Notes: generated by a model from the letters alone, not told the origin. Shown: positions 1-8,705, counted from the stretch's first letter. The stretch: 47,903 nucleotides of DNA from an uncultured Bacteroidales bacterium (GCA_902760965.1 CACWIN010000022.1:1-47903); one strand, 5' to 3'. A program made the numbers and translations.

Positions 1-132
1 GGACCACGCACATGTTTTCAACTTCTTTTGAGTAAATCATAAATGGAATATGGTTTTTTATGATGATTTCTTAACAGGATGCAAAAATACTCTTTTTTCG
101 TTTTTAATGAGCAGAACTTATGTTATCTTTAA

Positions 133-140
133 TAAATTTG
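133..140 (+). promoter_or_regulatory. Bacteroidetes-type -7 box (TAAATTTG)
   Basis: TAAATTTG matches the TAnnTTTG -7 box of Bacteroidetes primary sigma factor promoters. It lies 33 bases before the ATG of the NigD-like lipoprotein gene. No clear TTTG -33 box is seen at the usual distance of about 20 bases, so the call rests on the -7 box and its position. Confidence 0.55.
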
Positions 141-172
141 CAACCTAAATAATCACGATAAATACAACAGCG

Positions 173-994
173 ATGAAAAAGAACCTCATAAACATATTGT
201 TTGTCGCTTTCTTGTCAGCAATAATGTTCGTTTCATGTGATCCCATGGAACCTTCAACCCGTACCGAGACCCTGGCAAGATATGCAACTGTAAGTCTGAA
301 CGGAACCAAAGCCAATCTTTTGTTTGACGGAATTACCGAAACCCTGCGTATTAAGAACTTCAGCACGGAAAGTGACATGGAGGCCTTTAACGTGAAAGAC
401 GGTGACAGGGTTCTGGCAACAATCTCTGTAAAAACCATAGATAATACCGTCGGTGAGGTTATTACCCTTGAATACCTTTCAAAAATCAACGTACTAAAGA
501 TTGCCACCAAACAGCCATCGGACACGTTGAATTACCTTTTCAACTTTTCACAGTTTCAAGTTGGCAGGACACTTTACCCCGAAATCTGGTCACAGGGTCA
601 TTTTGTAAATATTGCTCCGGTGGTATTTGCACGCAATTCAATAAAAAAAGCGCCCAAATTCTCCCTTTACCCTCTTTCAATCAAGAAAGACACTCTGATT
701 ACCCGTCTGTATTCATATTTCCCCGAAAGTGACTGCGGCAATGATTACAGTTCATATCAGGATGTTTGCTGTTTTGACCTGTCATCGCTCAGGGATCCTG
801 TAGGTGACCAGAATGAGCAGGTACTGCGCGACACCCTTCTGGCTCGTCTTGGCCGTATAGGCAGCAGCTTTATAATCAAGGTATTGCCTCCTGACTCAGT
901 GCGCACCAAATACACAAAGACCGACTCTGTCTACACAATAAAGAGAAAAAATCTGAGCGATCCCGTTTCGGCTTCGGTATCATTTGATTTCTAA
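173..994 (+). CDS. NigD-like lipoprotein
   Basis: This predicted surface or periplasmic lipoprotein has 273 residues. Residues 1-21 form a signal peptide ending in a lipobox-like FVSC, with Cys22 the likely lipidated residue. The remainder resembles NigD-like proteins of Bacteroidales: an N-terminal OB-like strand-rich part (about 30-110) followed by a beta-sandwich region with no catalytic motif. The biochemical role of the family is not established. The gene ends 8 bases before smpB, so the two are probably co-transcribed from the promoter at 133. The family call is from recalled sequence character and is moderately sure; secreted lipoprotein is the safe part. Confidence 0.7.
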   Translation: MKKNLINILFVAFLSAIMFVSCDPMEPSTRTETLARYATVSLNGTKANLLFDGITETLRIKNFSTESDMEAFNVKDGDRVLATISVKTIDNTVGEVITLEYLSKINVLKIATKQPSDTLNYLFNFSQFQVGRTLYPEIWSQGHFVNIAPVVFARNSIKKAPKFSLYPLSIKKDTLITRLYSYFPESDCGNDYSSYQDVCCFDLSSLRDPVGDQNEQVLRDTLLARLGRIGSSFIIKVLPPDSVRTKYTKTDSVYTIKRKNLSDPVSASVSFDF

Positions 995-1002
995 TCCCCC
1001 CA

Positions 1003-1473
1003 ATGGCAAAACGTACCGCCTCAAAGAGCGTAAACATAAAGAACAAACGAGCCACGTTTGATTACGAGCTGCTTGATACCTACACAGCCGGCATTGTGCT
1101 CACAGGGACCGAAATCAAGTCCATCCGTGACTCAAAAGCCAGTCTGGCCGATACGTACTGCACGTTCATAAACGGAGAGCTGTGGGTAAAGGGAATGCAT
1201 GTGGCACAGTATTTTTACGGCTCGTACAACAATCACGAGGCCAAGCGTGACCGCAAGCTGCTTCTCACAAAAAAGGAGCTAAGAAAATTAACGTCGGACA
1301 GCAAGAATCCCGGTTTTACAATCATTCCTACCCGACTGTTCATAAACGACAACGGTTTGGCAAAACTGGTAGTTGCCCTGGCAAAGGGTAAGCACCAGTA
1401 TGACAAGCGTCAATCAATCAAAGAGAACGAGGACAAGCGCGAAATGGCTCGAGCATTCAGTGTTTTGCGCTGA
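1003..1473 (+). CDS. smpB: SsrA-binding protein SmpB
   Basis: SmpB binds the tRNA-like end of tmRNA and delivers it to stalled ribosomes for trans-translation. The 156-residue product has the usual family length and fold order: a [10 protein letters not shown] start, the [14 protein letters not shown] core strand, [20 protein letters not shown], and a basic C-terminal tail ([18 protein letters not shown]) that enters the decoding centre in known structures. It follows the NigD-like gene by 8 bases. Its stop codon overlaps the 3' end of the convergent kinase gene by 17 bases, so there is no room for a dedicated terminator between them. The tmRNA gene itself is not in the window. Confidence 0.95.
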   Translation: MAKRTASKSVNIKNKRATFDYELLDTYTAGIVLTGTEIKSIRDSKASLADTYCTFINGELWVKGMHVAQYFYGSYNNHEAKRDRKLLLTKKELRKLTSDSKNPGFTIIPTRLFINDNGLAKLVVALAKGKHQYDKRQSIKENEDKREMARAFSVLR

Positions 1474-2944
1474 GCATTACGGCATGTACTGCCTGCAACC
1501 ACCCCTGACGGTTACGGATGCGCTCATCGGCCTTCATCTCCGGCAGACAAATCTCACTGATCTTACGCATTTCCTTAATCTGACTGATTGAGGTATAAAT
1601 GCCACATGCGCAGCAGTTTAGGATTGCCGAACCAAGGCCCGATGCCTCTTCAAGACCCAGGCGTTTTACTGGGAATCCCAGAATATCGGCCTGGAACTGC
1701 ATAAGGAAATCATTCTTGGCCGATTCGCCGTCAATGCAGAGCTCCCTTAAAGGTGTGGTAAGGTCACGGGTTGCCAGTTCAACCACATCGGCCACCTGAT
1801 AGGCAATTGATTCCAGAGCCGCGCGTACCACATGTGCCCTGGTTGCCTGCATTGTTAGACCGCATATCATGGCTTTTGCATCGGGGACCCACCATGGTGA
1901 GCCAAGTCCGTTGAATGCCGGTACAAAATATACTCCGCCGTTATTGGGAACACTCTGTGCCAGAGTCTGTGTGTCATCGGCCGAATCAACCAGACGCAGA
2001 TTATCGGTAATCCAGTCCAGTACAGCCCCTGATGAATGCACGTGGCCCTCAAGCACGTAATATGTATGGTCAAACAATGAGAATCCAACCGAGCAGACCA
2101 TTCCGTTTGGAGCCGTAACCGGGTTCTCTCCAATGTTGAACATTACCGATGAGCCGGTACCGTAAGTGGTTTTTCCCTCACCGGGATCAAAGCAAAGCTG
2201 ACCAATCAGGGCACCGTGCGAATTTCCAAGCACGCCTGCAATCTGAACCGGTTTAGGCAGGAATCCTTCAATATCGGTCTCACCAAACACGCTGTCTGAT
2301 GGCTTTACCTCAGGCATCATGGATGAGGGAATCGTGAACACCCTTAATATATCGGGATCCCACTCCAGTTCATTTATATTGAACAGCAATGTACGTGAAG
2401 CGTTCGAATAGTCAGTTACATGCTCCTTGCCTTTGGTAAGATTCCAGATAAGCCAGGTATCTATTGTGCCCAACAGGATATCACCCCGCTCGGCACGTTC
2501 CCTTACACTCTTAATGTTGTCAAGGATCCACTTTACGCCGCTGGCCGAAAAATAGGTATCCGGAATAAGACCGGTCCTCTCCTTGATTGTTGCCTCGTAA
2601 CCCTTGTCTATCAGTTCCTGACAGAATGCGGCACCTCTGCGGCATTGCCACATGATGGCCGGATATACAGGCTTGCCGGTATTCTTATCCCAAACAACCA
2701 CAGTTTCACGCTGGTTGACCAACGAAACCGAAAAAGTGGCATCGTCATCCTTGGGCAGCTCCAGTTGCTTGACGGCAGCAACTGTGTTGGCGTATATTTC
2801 TTCGGCATCGGCCTCAACCCAGTCTTCTCTGGGATGATTTACCTTATGCGGAATTATCTTATGGTCAATAAGATTAAGCTTCTCATCAAACAACAGAGCC
2901 TTTGATGATGAAGTACGCTGGTCTATTGTAATAATGTATCTCAT
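1457..2944 (-). CDS. GlpK-like FGGY-family carbohydrate kinase with altered active-site motifs
   Basis: The 495-residue protein aligns along its length with glycerol kinase, which phosphorylates glycerol to glycerol 3-phosphate. Kept motifs include NQRE (78-81), WQCRR (99-103), DTYFS (129-133), DTWLIW (162-167), YGTG (261-264), and LESIAYQ near 378. Three usually invariant spots differ. The first phosphate loop reads DQRTSSSKA instead of DQGTTSSRA (Gly to Arg10). The catalytic-base motif reads GNSHGAL where E. coli GlpK has GDQQAAL (Asp to Asn241). The ATP-site DGG reads DGE (405-407). Two of these need one base change from the canonical codon. The start overlaps the transglycosylase stop by 4 bases. 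It may be a divergent or inactive kinase, and glycerol is not assured as substrate. Confidence 0.8.
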   Translation of the reverse strand: MRYIITIDQRTSSSKALLFDEKLNLIDHKIIPHKVNHPREDWVEADAEEIYANTVAAVKQLELPKDDDATFSVSLVNQRETVVVWDKNTGKPVYPAIMWQCRRGAAFCQELIDKGYEATIKERTGLIPDTYFSASGVKWILDNIKSVRERAERGDILLGTIDTWLIWNLTKGKEHVTDYSNASRTLLFNINELEWDPDILRVFTIPSSMMPEVKPSDSVFGETDIEGFLPKPVQIAGVLGNSHGALIGQLCFDPGEGKTTYGTGSSVMFNIGENPVTAPNGMVCSVGFSLFDHTYYVLEGHVHSSGAVLDWITDNLRLVDSADDTQTLAQSVPNNGGVYFVPAFNGLGSPWWVPDAKAMICGLTMQATRAHVVRAALESIAYQVADVVELATRDLTTPLRELCIDGESAKNDFLMQFQADILGFPVKRLGLEEASGLGSAILNCCACGIYTSISQIKEMRKISEICLPEMKADERIRNRQGWLQAVHAVMLSAKH

Positions 2945-3654
2945 TCCTTACAGTTATCCATTAGTTTTTCGGCTGCCCTGAAAGTTAGTTCAAGGCTCCT
3001 GTATTCATTGTACTTTCGTTTTACTCGCCTTACATACTGCAGAGACTCGGTGGCATCGAACGGTCCGAATTTGCACACGCTGTCATTGTAAACCTCCGGT
3101 TCCGATAAAGATGCCAGGATCGGGGTCAGACTGTTCCAGTTGAAACGGTTTACGCCTCTTTTCCGGGCTATCCTCATTGCGTCAAAAACGTGGTTTGACC
3201 CGCCGTTGTAACTACCCAATATGTAATTTATACGTTCTTCCTTATTTATAAAGCTGAACAAGCCGCTCAGTTCGTCCATATATCGGACTGCAACCCTGAT
3301 ATCCAGCTCAACATTCTGGGCCATAGTATCGGTAACACCCATCTTTGCCAAAGTATGTCTGTATGTTGCAGGCATAATCTGCATCAGGCCCTGTGCTCCC
3401 ATGTGCGAAGCGGCTGCAGTGTCAAACTTTGACTCCACATATGCAATGGCAGCCAGCATCTTCCAATCGCACACACTGTCGGCATACAATCTGAAAAGTG
3501 AGTCAAAAGGAGATATATAAAGGTATTGCTCCCTGGCAGGAGTCACCTCATCCTCTATGTCAATGGAGTCTTTTAAACTCCTGGTTCTGGTGAGGAATAG
3601 AGTCAATATCAGAGCCGCCGATAAAAGCAGGATTATCAGTTTCCTTGCCGTCAT
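2941..3654 (-). CDS. Membrane-anchored lytic transglycosylase (SLT domain)
   Basis: This is a predicted peptidoglycan lytic transglycosylase that cleaves MurNAc-GlcNAc bonds from the periplasmic side. From the chosen ATG it has 237 residues: a hydrophobic anchor (MTARKLIILLLSAALILTLF), a short linker, then an SLT/lysozyme-like domain. The catalytic Glu sits in AYVESKFD, followed by MGAQGLMQIMPAT and the substrate-cleft motif YILGSYNGG, as in MltF-type C-terminal domains. In-frame upstream starts exist (TTG at 3711, ATG at 3684), but they would put a polar stretch before the anchor. A strong minus-strand promoter lies just upstream. The stop codon overlaps the kinase start (ATGA), so the two are translationally coupled. 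Confidence 0.85.
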   Translation of the reverse strand: MTARKLIILLLSAALILTLFLTRTRSLKDSIDIEDEVTPAREQYLYISPFDSLFRLYADSVCDWKMLAAIAYVESKFDTAAASHMGAQGLMQIMPATYRHTLAKMGVTDTMAQNVELDIRVAVRYMDELSGLFSFINKEERINYILGSYNGGSNHVFDAMRIARKRGVNRFNWNSLTPILASLSEPEVYNDSVCKFGPFDATESLQYVRRVKRKYNEYRSLELTFRAAEKLMDNCKE

Positions 3655-3728
3655 CTCAGGCCCGTTGTATCTTGTTTCGACCATTGCAAACGTCGCTTCA
3701 ACGGGCGACAAATATCCAATTTCGGCTG

Positions 3729-3760
3729 CAAAGATACTGCATTTTTATAAACCCTCCAAA
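3729..3760 (-). promoter_or_regulatory. Promoter for the transglycosylase-kinase operon
   Basis: On the minus strand TTTG (3760-3757), exactly 20 bases, then TATCTTTG (3736-3729) matches the Bacteroidetes promoter consensus very well. It diverges from the his promoter, whose -33 box lies about 30 bases away. Confidence 0.8.
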
Positions 3761-3791
3761 TCGGTCCAAAGCGGAAAAAAGGAACCGATTG

Positions 3792-3823
3792 TTTGGATAT
3801 ACCGAATAATGAGTGTACTTTTG
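3792..3823 (+). promoter_or_regulatory. his operon promoter
   Basis: TTTG (3792-3795), 20 bases, then TACTTTTG (3816-3823) is a near-perfect Bacteroidetes promoter. Transcription should begin near 3828-3830, only about 2-4 bases before the ATG of the His-rich leader peptide at 3832, so that peptide is probably read from a nearly leaderless end. Confidence 0.8.
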
Positions 3824-3831
3824 CAGTCAGA

Positions 3832-3879
3832 ATGAAACAGATAAGCTCATATCACCACCATCATACCTGCAGATCCTGA
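3832..3879 (+). CDS. hisL: his operon leader peptide (MKQISSYHHHHTCRS)
   Basis: This 15-codon reading frame has four consecutive His codons (CAC CAC CAT CAT) and ends with TGA 88 bases before hisG. A run of regulatory codons ahead of a terminator and a biosynthetic operon is the hallmark of ribosome-mediated attenuation, as in the enterobacterial his leader. Stalling at the His codons when charged tRNA-His is scarce would free the downstream segment at about 3879-3888 to pair with the terminator's 5' arm. The promoter, the peptide and the competing hairpins are all visible; the switching itself is inferred. Confidence 0.85.
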   Translation: MKQISSYHHHHTCRS

Positions 3880-3942
3880 TCGGTAGGCTGATATTGGCGT
3901 ATAAATACATAAGGCTTGCCGATTAACGGTGAGCCTTTTTTT
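3879..3942 (+). terminator. his attenuator: antiterminator and Rho-independent terminator
   Basis: The terminator is an 11-bp stem, AAGGCTTGCCG (3911-3921) with CGGTGAGCCTT (3927-3937) including two G.U pairs, and a T run to 3942. The segment ATCGGTAGGC, near 3879-3888, can pair instead with GCTTGCCGAT of the terminator's 5' arm, giving an antiterminator of about 10 bp. CCTGC (3866-3870) can pair with GTAGG (3883-3887) to block that antiterminator when the ribosome completes the leader peptide. Confidence 0.85.
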
Positions 3943-3967
3943 GTTGAATGAATCAATTAAACAAGAT

Positions 3968-4819
3968 ATGTTAAGAATAGCTGTACAATCAAAAGGCCGT
4001 CTGTACGACGAGACCATGGCCCTGCTTCAGGAATCAGGCATAAGCCTGGGAGTATCCAAAAGAACACTTCTGGTACAGGCCGGAAACTTTCCGGTCGAGG
4101 TCCTGTTCCTTCGTGATGACGACATACCCCAGTCCGTTGCAGGCGGCGTGGCCGATGTAGGCATTGTAGGTGAAAATGAATTCGTGGAGCGGGCCGAGAA
4201 GGCCGATGTAATAAAGCGTCTGGGATTCAGCCGCTGCCGTCTGTCGCTTGCCATCCCCAAGGCCATTGACTACCAGGGACTTGAGTGGTTCAACGGCAAA
4301 AAGATAGCTACCTCCTACCCCGGCATTCTCAAATCATTCCTTAAGGAAAAAGGTATTCAGGCCGAAACCCACGTCATTACCGGCTCTGTAGAGATTGCTC
4401 CCGGAATAGGTCTGGCCGATGCAATATTTGACATTGTAAGTTCAGGCTCCACACTGGTAAGCAACAACCTGCGTGAGGTAGAGGTTGTAATGCAGTCCGA
4501 GGCTCTCCTTATTGGCAACCCCAATCTGGATGCTGAGAAAAAAGCCATTCTTGAGGAACTGCTGTTCCGCTTTGATGCAGTCAAGGCCGCCCAGGGTAAA
4601 AAATACGTTATGATGAATGTTCCGGACAACTGCCTCAGTGAGGTAATTGCCGAACTCCCCGGCATAAAGAGCCCCACCGTAATGCCTCTGGCACAGAAAG
4701 GCTGGAGCTCGGTTCACGCCGTTCTTGACGAGAAACGTTTCTGGGAAATAATAGGTAAGCTCAAAGCCGCCGGCGCCGAGGGCATTCTGGTTCTTCCCAT
4801 TGAGAAAATGATACTGTAA
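3968..4819 (+). CDS. hisG: ATP phosphoribosyltransferase HisG (long form)
   Basis: HisG catalyses the first step of histidine synthesis, ATP + PRPP to phosphoribosyl-ATP. The ATG at 3968 gives 283 residues starting MLRIAVQSKGRLYDE. An earlier in-frame start would lie inside the attenuator stem and is rejected. The PRPP-binding loop is FDIVSSGSTL (about 154-163), and VADVGIVGEN (61-70) is typical. The length and the C-terminal ACT-like segment (about 205-283, ending GILVLPIEKMIL) mark the long form, which carries its own histidine feedback domain and needs no HisZ. It is the first gene of a hisGDCB operon under leader-peptide attenuation. Confidence 0.96.
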   Translation: MLRIAVQSKGRLYDETMALLQESGISLGVSKRTLLVQAGNFPVEVLFLRDDDIPQSVAGGVADVGIVGENEFVERAEKADVIKRLGFSRCRLSLAIPKAIDYQGLEWFNGKKIATSYPGILKSFLKEKGIQAETHVITGSVEIAPGIGLADAIFDIVSSGSTLVSNNLREVEVVMQSEALLIGNPNLDAEKKAILEELLFRFDAVKAAQGKKYVMMNVPDNCLSEVIAELPGIKSPTVMPLAQKGWSSVHAVLDEKRFWEIIGKLKAAGAEGILVLPIEKMIL

Positions 4820-4954
4820 CAGCGCTACGCGCTGGCTGTTGGCTGTTGGCTATTGGCTATTAGCTTTTAGCTCAATACGATTAGATTGGGCCTACGGCCC
4901 GAAAGCCAACAGCCAAAGTAGGGACTTTAGTCCCGTAACAGCCAAAGTTATGAT
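4820..4954 (+). repeat. Modular hairpin repeat between hisG and hisD
   Basis: The 135-base gap is filled by repeats rather than spacer. In order: a mini-hairpin AGCGC-TAC-GCGCT, a run of GGCTGTT/GGCTATT heptads, a mini-hairpin GGGCC-TAC-GGCCC, AGCCAACAGCCAAAGTA, a hairpin GGGACT-TT-AGTCCC, then CGTAACAGCCAAAGT just before the hisD start. The same modules return in the other his gaps and between V-ATPase subunits B and D. Confidence 0.85.
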
Positions 4955-6238
4955 ATGAAAATAGTAAAGAAAACAAACAAGTCCGAATGGCCCGCCCTCC
5001 TATCCCGTCCCGCCCTAAGCGTGGAGGGCCTCTACGAGCGTGTCCAGGCTGTGCTAGACACCGTCCGCAATGGCGGTGACAAAGCTCTTAAGGACTACGA
5101 ACTCCAGTTTGACAAGGTGCAGCTTGATTCACTGGCCGTAAGTCAGGCCGAACTTGACGAGGCTGCCGCACTGGTACCCGCACAGCTACGCGATGCCATT
5201 GACCGCGCGGCCGTGAACATCCGCAAGTTCCACGAGTCCCAACTGCCCTCACTCGGTAAGATTGAGACCACACCGGGCGTATTCTGCTGGCAGAAAGCAG
5301 TGCCAATCACCAAGGTTGGACTCTACATACCAGGTGGCACGGCTCCGCTATTCTCAACAGTGCTCATGCTGGCAATTCCCGCCCGCACCGCAGGCTGCAA
5401 GGAGATAGTTCTCTGCACTCCTCCGGGACAAAACGGCAAGGTCAACCCCGCCATACTTTACGCCGCACAGGTGGCAGGTGTGAACCGCTTCTTCAAGCTG
5501 GGCGGATCACAAGCTATAGCCGCCATGGCATACGGAACCGAGAGCGTGCCCAAGGTATCCAAGATATTCGGCCCGGGCAACCCCTACGTAACCGCTGCCA
5601 AGCAGATTGTGTCACTCAAGGATGTGGCTATCGATATGCCCGCCGGCCCGTCGGAGGTTGAGGTTATTGCCGATGCCAACGCAAACCCCGCATTCGTTGC
5701 AGCCGATCTGCTTTCACAGGCCGAGCACGGACGTGACAGCCAGGTGATACTGCTCACCACATCGGCAGAACTAATTGACAAGGTACAGGCTGAGGTTGAC
5801 CGTCAGGTTGCCTTGCTGCCCCGAAACGAGATTGCCGAGGCTGCCCTGCAGAACAGCCGCATGATACTGCTCAATAATGACGATGAGATCATTGAGATGA
5901 CCAATGAGTATGCTCCTGAGCATCTGATTATCCAGACCGCCAATGCAGAGGAACTTGCCGAGCGCGTTGTAAACGCAGGTTCCGTATTCATCGGTCCCTG
6001 GTCACCCGAGAGTGCAGGCGATTATGCATCGGGCACCAACCATACGCTGCCCACAAGCGGCTATGCCAAGGCATACTCAGGTGTGAATATTGACAGTTTT
6101 ATGCGCAAGATAACATTCCAGCAGCTCACCCGCCAGGGTCTCAACACCCTAGGTCCCGTAATAGAGACCATGGCTGCCGGCGAGTATCTGGATGCACACA
6201 AGAACGCAGTTAGCATCCGCCTGAAAGCGGACGCTTAA
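4955..6238 (+). CDS. hisD: Histidinol dehydrogenase HisD
   Basis: HisD performs the last two oxidations of histidine synthesis, from L-histidinol through histidinal to L-histidine, with NAD+ and a bound zinc. The 427-residue length is standard. The zinc and catalytic residues are present: Gln255 and His258 in LSQAEHGRDSQ, the Glu322-His323 pair in APEHL, Asp356 in SAGDYASGTNH, and His415 in YLDAHKNAV. The NAD/substrate segment GPGNPYVTAAK (206-216) is intact. It sits between hisG and hisC, separated from each by hairpin-repeat gaps, with no internal promoter of the usual type seen. Confidence 0.96.
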   Translation: MKIVKKTNKSEWPALLSRPALSVEGLYERVQAVLDTVRNGGDKALKDYELQFDKVQLDSLAVSQAELDEAAALVPAQLRDAIDRAAVNIRKFHESQLPSLGKIETTPGVFCWQKAVPITKVGLYIPGGTAPLFSTVLMLAIPARTAGCKEIVLCTPPGQNGKVNPAILYAAQVAGVNRFFKLGGSQAIAAMAYGTESVPKVSKIFGPGNPYVTAAKQIVSLKDVAIDMPAGPSEVEVIADANANPAFVAADLLSQAEHGRDSQVILLTTSAELIDKVQAEVDRQVALLPRNEIAEAALQNSRMILLNNDDEIIEMTNEYAPEHLIIQTANAEELAERVVNAGSVFIGPWSPESAGDYASGTNHTLPTSGYAKAYSGVNIDSFMRKITFQQLTRQGLNTLGPVIETMAAGEYLDAHKNAVSIRLKADA

Positions 6239-6418
6239 CTTTGGCTTTTAGCTATTAGCCATTGGACTCCATCCGGTGCGTAACAGCCAATAGCCAACAG
6301 CCAAAGTAGGAGCTTTAGCTCCGTAATAGCCAAAGTAGGAGCTTTAGCTCCGTAATAGCCAAAGTAGGAGCTTTAGCTCCGTAATAGCCAAAGTTTAAAA
6401 AGTACAGAGCAACAAAAT
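6239..6418 (+). repeat. Modular hairpin repeat with three tandem 29-bp units between hisD and hisC
   Basis: The gap begins with heptad-like GGCTTTTAGCTATTAGCC, then ATCCGGTGCGTAACAGCC and the complementary AGCCAATAGCCAACAGCC. Three identical 29-bp units follow (6299-6327, 6328-6356, 6357-6385). Each unit holds AGCCAAAGTA, a GGAGCT-TT-AGCTCC hairpin and CGTAAT. A partial fourth unit (AGCCAAAGT) ends at 6395. It is the expanded form of the element found in the neighbouring his gaps. Confidence 0.9.
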
Positions 6419-7453
6419 ATGAAAGAGTTAAAACAGTTAGTCCGCCCCAACATCTGGTCCCTGAGCCCGTACACATCGGCACGCGATGAGTATCAGGGCA
6501 AGGACGCCAAGGTGTTCCTGGACGCCAACGAGAACCCCTACAACGACCCGGTAAACCGTTACCCGGACCCGTTGCAGCGTGACCTCAAGAAGCGCATTTC
6601 CGATATAAAGGGCGTGCCACAGGAGAGCATATTCCTGGGCAACGGCAGCGATGAGGCCATAGACCTGATGTACCGCATATTCTGCACACCGGGCAAGGAT
6701 AACGCCGTGGCCATCGAGCCCACCTACGGAATGTACGGTGTATGCGCTGATATCAACGACGTGGAGTACCGCCGCGTGCTCATGGATGATGATTTCCAGC
6801 CCGATGCCGACAAGATTCTGGCCGCCATTGACGCAAACACTAAACTGGTGTTCTTCTGCTCACCCAATAACCCATCGGCCAACAACATAGACCGCAAAGT
6901 AATTGACCGCGTGCTGGACAATTTTGACGGAATAGTGATTGTTGATGAGGCCTACATAGACTTTGCAGGTGTGCCTTCATATTTGAGGCAGCTGGCTGAC
7001 AGGCCCAACCTGGTTGTGCTACAGACATTCTCAAAAGCTTGGGGAATGGCCGGAATCCGTCTGGGCATGGCATTCGCGCAGCCTGAGATAATTGGCATAA
7101 TGAACAAGGTCAAATATCCCTACAACGTGAATCTGCTCACACAGAAACGTGCCATGGAGGAGGTAATGCAGTATGACCGCGTACAGGGTTGGGTTGAATC
7201 CATTTTAAAAGAGCGCACCCGCCTTATGGCTGAGTTCGCCAAACTGGATTGCTGCATCAAGGTATATCCATCGGATGCAAACTTCTTCCTGGCCCGCGTA
7301 AAAGATGCCGCCGCCACCTACAACTACCTTGTTGACTGCGGCATCATAGTCCGCAACCGCAGCAAGATAGCCCTTTGTGGCAACTCCCTTCGCATTACCA
7401 TCGGCACAATAGCCGAGAACGATGCGCTCATGGAAGCCCTGCAAAAATTTTAA
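6419..7453 (+). CDS. hisC: Histidinol-phosphate aminotransferase HisC
   Basis: HisC is a PLP-dependent class I/II aminotransferase that converts imidazole-acetol phosphate and glutamate to histidinol phosphate. The 344-residue protein has the family's [11 protein letters not shown] opening (34-44), [12 protein letters not shown] (75-86), SPNNPSANN (148-156), the cofactor Asp in VDEAYIDF (175-182), and the PLP-lysine motif [10 protein letters not shown] with Lys206. Arg in the C-terminal NSLRITIGT motif would bind the substrate phosphate or carboxylate. It is the third gene of the his operon and is preceded by the triple 29-bp repeat. Confidence 0.95.
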   Translation: MKELKQLVRPNIWSLSPYTSARDEYQGKDAKVFLDANENPYNDPVNRYPDPLQRDLKKRISDIKGVPQESIFLGNGSDEAIDLMYRIFCTPGKDNAVAIEPTYGMYGVCADINDVEYRRVLMDDDFQPDADKILAAIDANTKLVFFCSPNNPSANNIDRKVIDRVLDNFDGIVIVDEAYIDFAGVPSYLRQLADRPNLVVLQTFSKAWGMAGIRLGMAFAQPEIIGIMNKVKYPYNVNLLTQKRAMEEVMQYDRVQGWVESILKERTRLMAEFAKLDCCIKVYPSDANFFLARVKDAAATYNYLVDCGIIVRNRSKIALCGNSLRITIGTIAENDALMEALQKF

Positions 7454-7588
7454 ATAGGCTATTGGCTATTAGCTATTAGCCATTGGCTGCCATCCGGTGC
7501 GTAGCATTCACAGCCATCAGCCAACAGTCAATAGCCAATAGCTAAAGTAGGAGCTTTAGCTCCGTAACAGCCAAAGTATAATAGTAAT
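7454..7588 (+). repeat. Modular hairpin repeat between hisC and hisB
   Basis: The gap holds GGCTATTGGCTATTAGC heptads and TAGCCATTGGCTGCC, then the marker ATCCGGTGCGTAGC, then CAGCCATCAGCCAACAG and AATAGCCAATAGC, which are complementary to the first arm and could fold as a long hairpin. TAAAGTA, GGAGCT-TT-AGCTCC and CGTAACAGCCAAAGT follow. The order and orientation relative to the operon match the other his gaps. Confidence 0.88.
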
Positions 7589-8704
7589 ATGAAAAAGAGA
7601 GTCCTATTCATAGACCGTGACGGAACCATAGTAACCGAGCCGTCCGACGAGCAGCTTGACAGTTTTGACAAACTGCAGTTTGTACCCGGAGTATTCCGCA
7701 GCCTCACGTTTCTGCGCCAGCACACCGACTATGAGTTCGTAATGGCCAGCAACCAGGACGGACTGGGCACGTCATCGTACCCCGAGGCCGATTTCTGGCC
7801 CACACAGAACTTCATCCTCAACACTCTGAAAGGTGAAGGCGTGGAGTTCAGCGACATCCTCATTGACCGCCACTTCCCGCAGGACAACGCCCCCACCCGC
7901 AAGCCTGGCACCGGCATGTTCGGAAAATATATGACCGATGAGTATGACCTGGCCGCCAGTTACGTCATTGGCGACCGTGCCACCGATGTGGAGCTGGCCC
8001 GTAACCTGGGCTGCCGTGCCATCCTGCTGCAGGACAGTGCCGATGGCTTATCGGACGAACTTAAGTCCGTCTGCGCCCTCTGCACCGCCGATTGGTGGAA
8101 GGTTGCCGAGTACATATTTGCAGGTGACCGCCGTGCATCGGCCCACCGCGCCACGAAAGAGACTGACATACTGGTAGAGCTTAACATAGACGGCACCGGC
8201 CAGTGCGACATCAGCACCGGTCTGGGATTCTTTGACCACATGCTGGAGCAGATTGGCCGTCACGGAGGTATGGACCTTACCATCAAGGTAAAAGGTGACC
8301 TGAACGTTGACGAGCACCACACCATCGAGGATACCGGAATTGTGCTGGGCGAGTGCATACGCAAGGCTCTTGGCGACAAACGTGGCATAGAGCGCTACGG
8401 CTACGCCCTGCCCATGGACGACTGCATGGCACAGGTAGTCCTTGACTTTGGAGGCCGCAGCTGGCTGGTCTGGAACGCTGAATTCAAGCGTGAAAAGATT
8501 GGCGAGATGCCCACCGAGATGTTCCTGCACTTCTTCAAGTCCCTGAGTGACGCCGCAGCCATGAACCTGAACATCCAGGCCCAGGGCGACAACGAGCACC
8601 ACAAGATAGAGGCCATCTTCAAGGCCTTTGCCCGCGCCCTCAAACAGGCCGTGCGCCGCGACATCTGGAACTACACGCTCCCCTCTTCCAAGGGTCTCCT
8701 CTAA
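7589..8704 (+). CDS. hisB: Bifunctional histidinol-phosphatase / imidazoleglycerol-phosphate dehydratase HisB
   Basis: HisB carries two activities of histidine synthesis in 371 residues. Residues 1-165 form a HAD phosphatase with the nucleophile and acid in FIDRDGT (Asp9, Asp11), TRKPGTGMF and [12 protein letters not shown]. Residues from about 186 form the dehydratase, with its His/Glu metal motifs in [25 protein letters not shown] and NEHHKIEA. The zinc loop that in E. coli reads CPHLPADECDCRKP is here [14 protein letters not shown]: the His is kept but the three Cys are gone. Bacteroides HisB, as I recall it, shares this. It is the last gene of the operon, followed at once by a strong terminator. 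Confidence 0.95.
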   Translation: MKKRVLFIDRDGTIVTEPSDEQLDSFDKLQFVPGVFRSLTFLRQHTDYEFVMASNQDGLGTSSYPEADFWPTQNFILNTLKGEGVEFSDILIDRHFPQDNAPTRKPGTGMFGKYMTDEYDLAASYVIGDRATDVELARNLGCRAILLQDSADGLSDELKSVCALCTADWWKVAEYIFAGDRRASAHRATKETDILVELNIDGTGQCDISTGLGFFDHMLEQIGRHGGMDLTIKVKGDLNVDEHHTIEDTGIVLGECIRKALGDKRGIERYGYALPMDDCMAQVVLDFGGRSWLVWNAEFKREKIGEMPTEMFLHFFKSLSDAAAMNLNIQAQGDNEHHKIEAIFKAFARALKQAVRRDIWNYTLPSSKGLL

Positions 8705-8705
8705 A

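Noticed and set aside
82-89. Minus-strand TATTTTTG box as promoter of a gene off the left edge
   Set aside because: The box fits, but no -33 element or coding sequence can be seen in the 80 bases left, so it is not listed as a feature.
3557-3835. Plus-strand frame of 92 codons over the transglycosylase start
   Set aside because: It is antisense to a well-supported gene and crosses two strong promoters and the his leader start; it has no recognisable domain.
3929-3967. An earlier GTG start for HisG giving a 13-residue extension
   Set aside because: It lies inside the attenuator stem, and the ATG at 3968 begins the conserved MLRIAVQSKG motif.
8048-8602. Minus-strand frame of 184 codons opposite hisB
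   Set aside because: It is a shadow of the GC-rich hisB coding sequence with no motif and no promoter.
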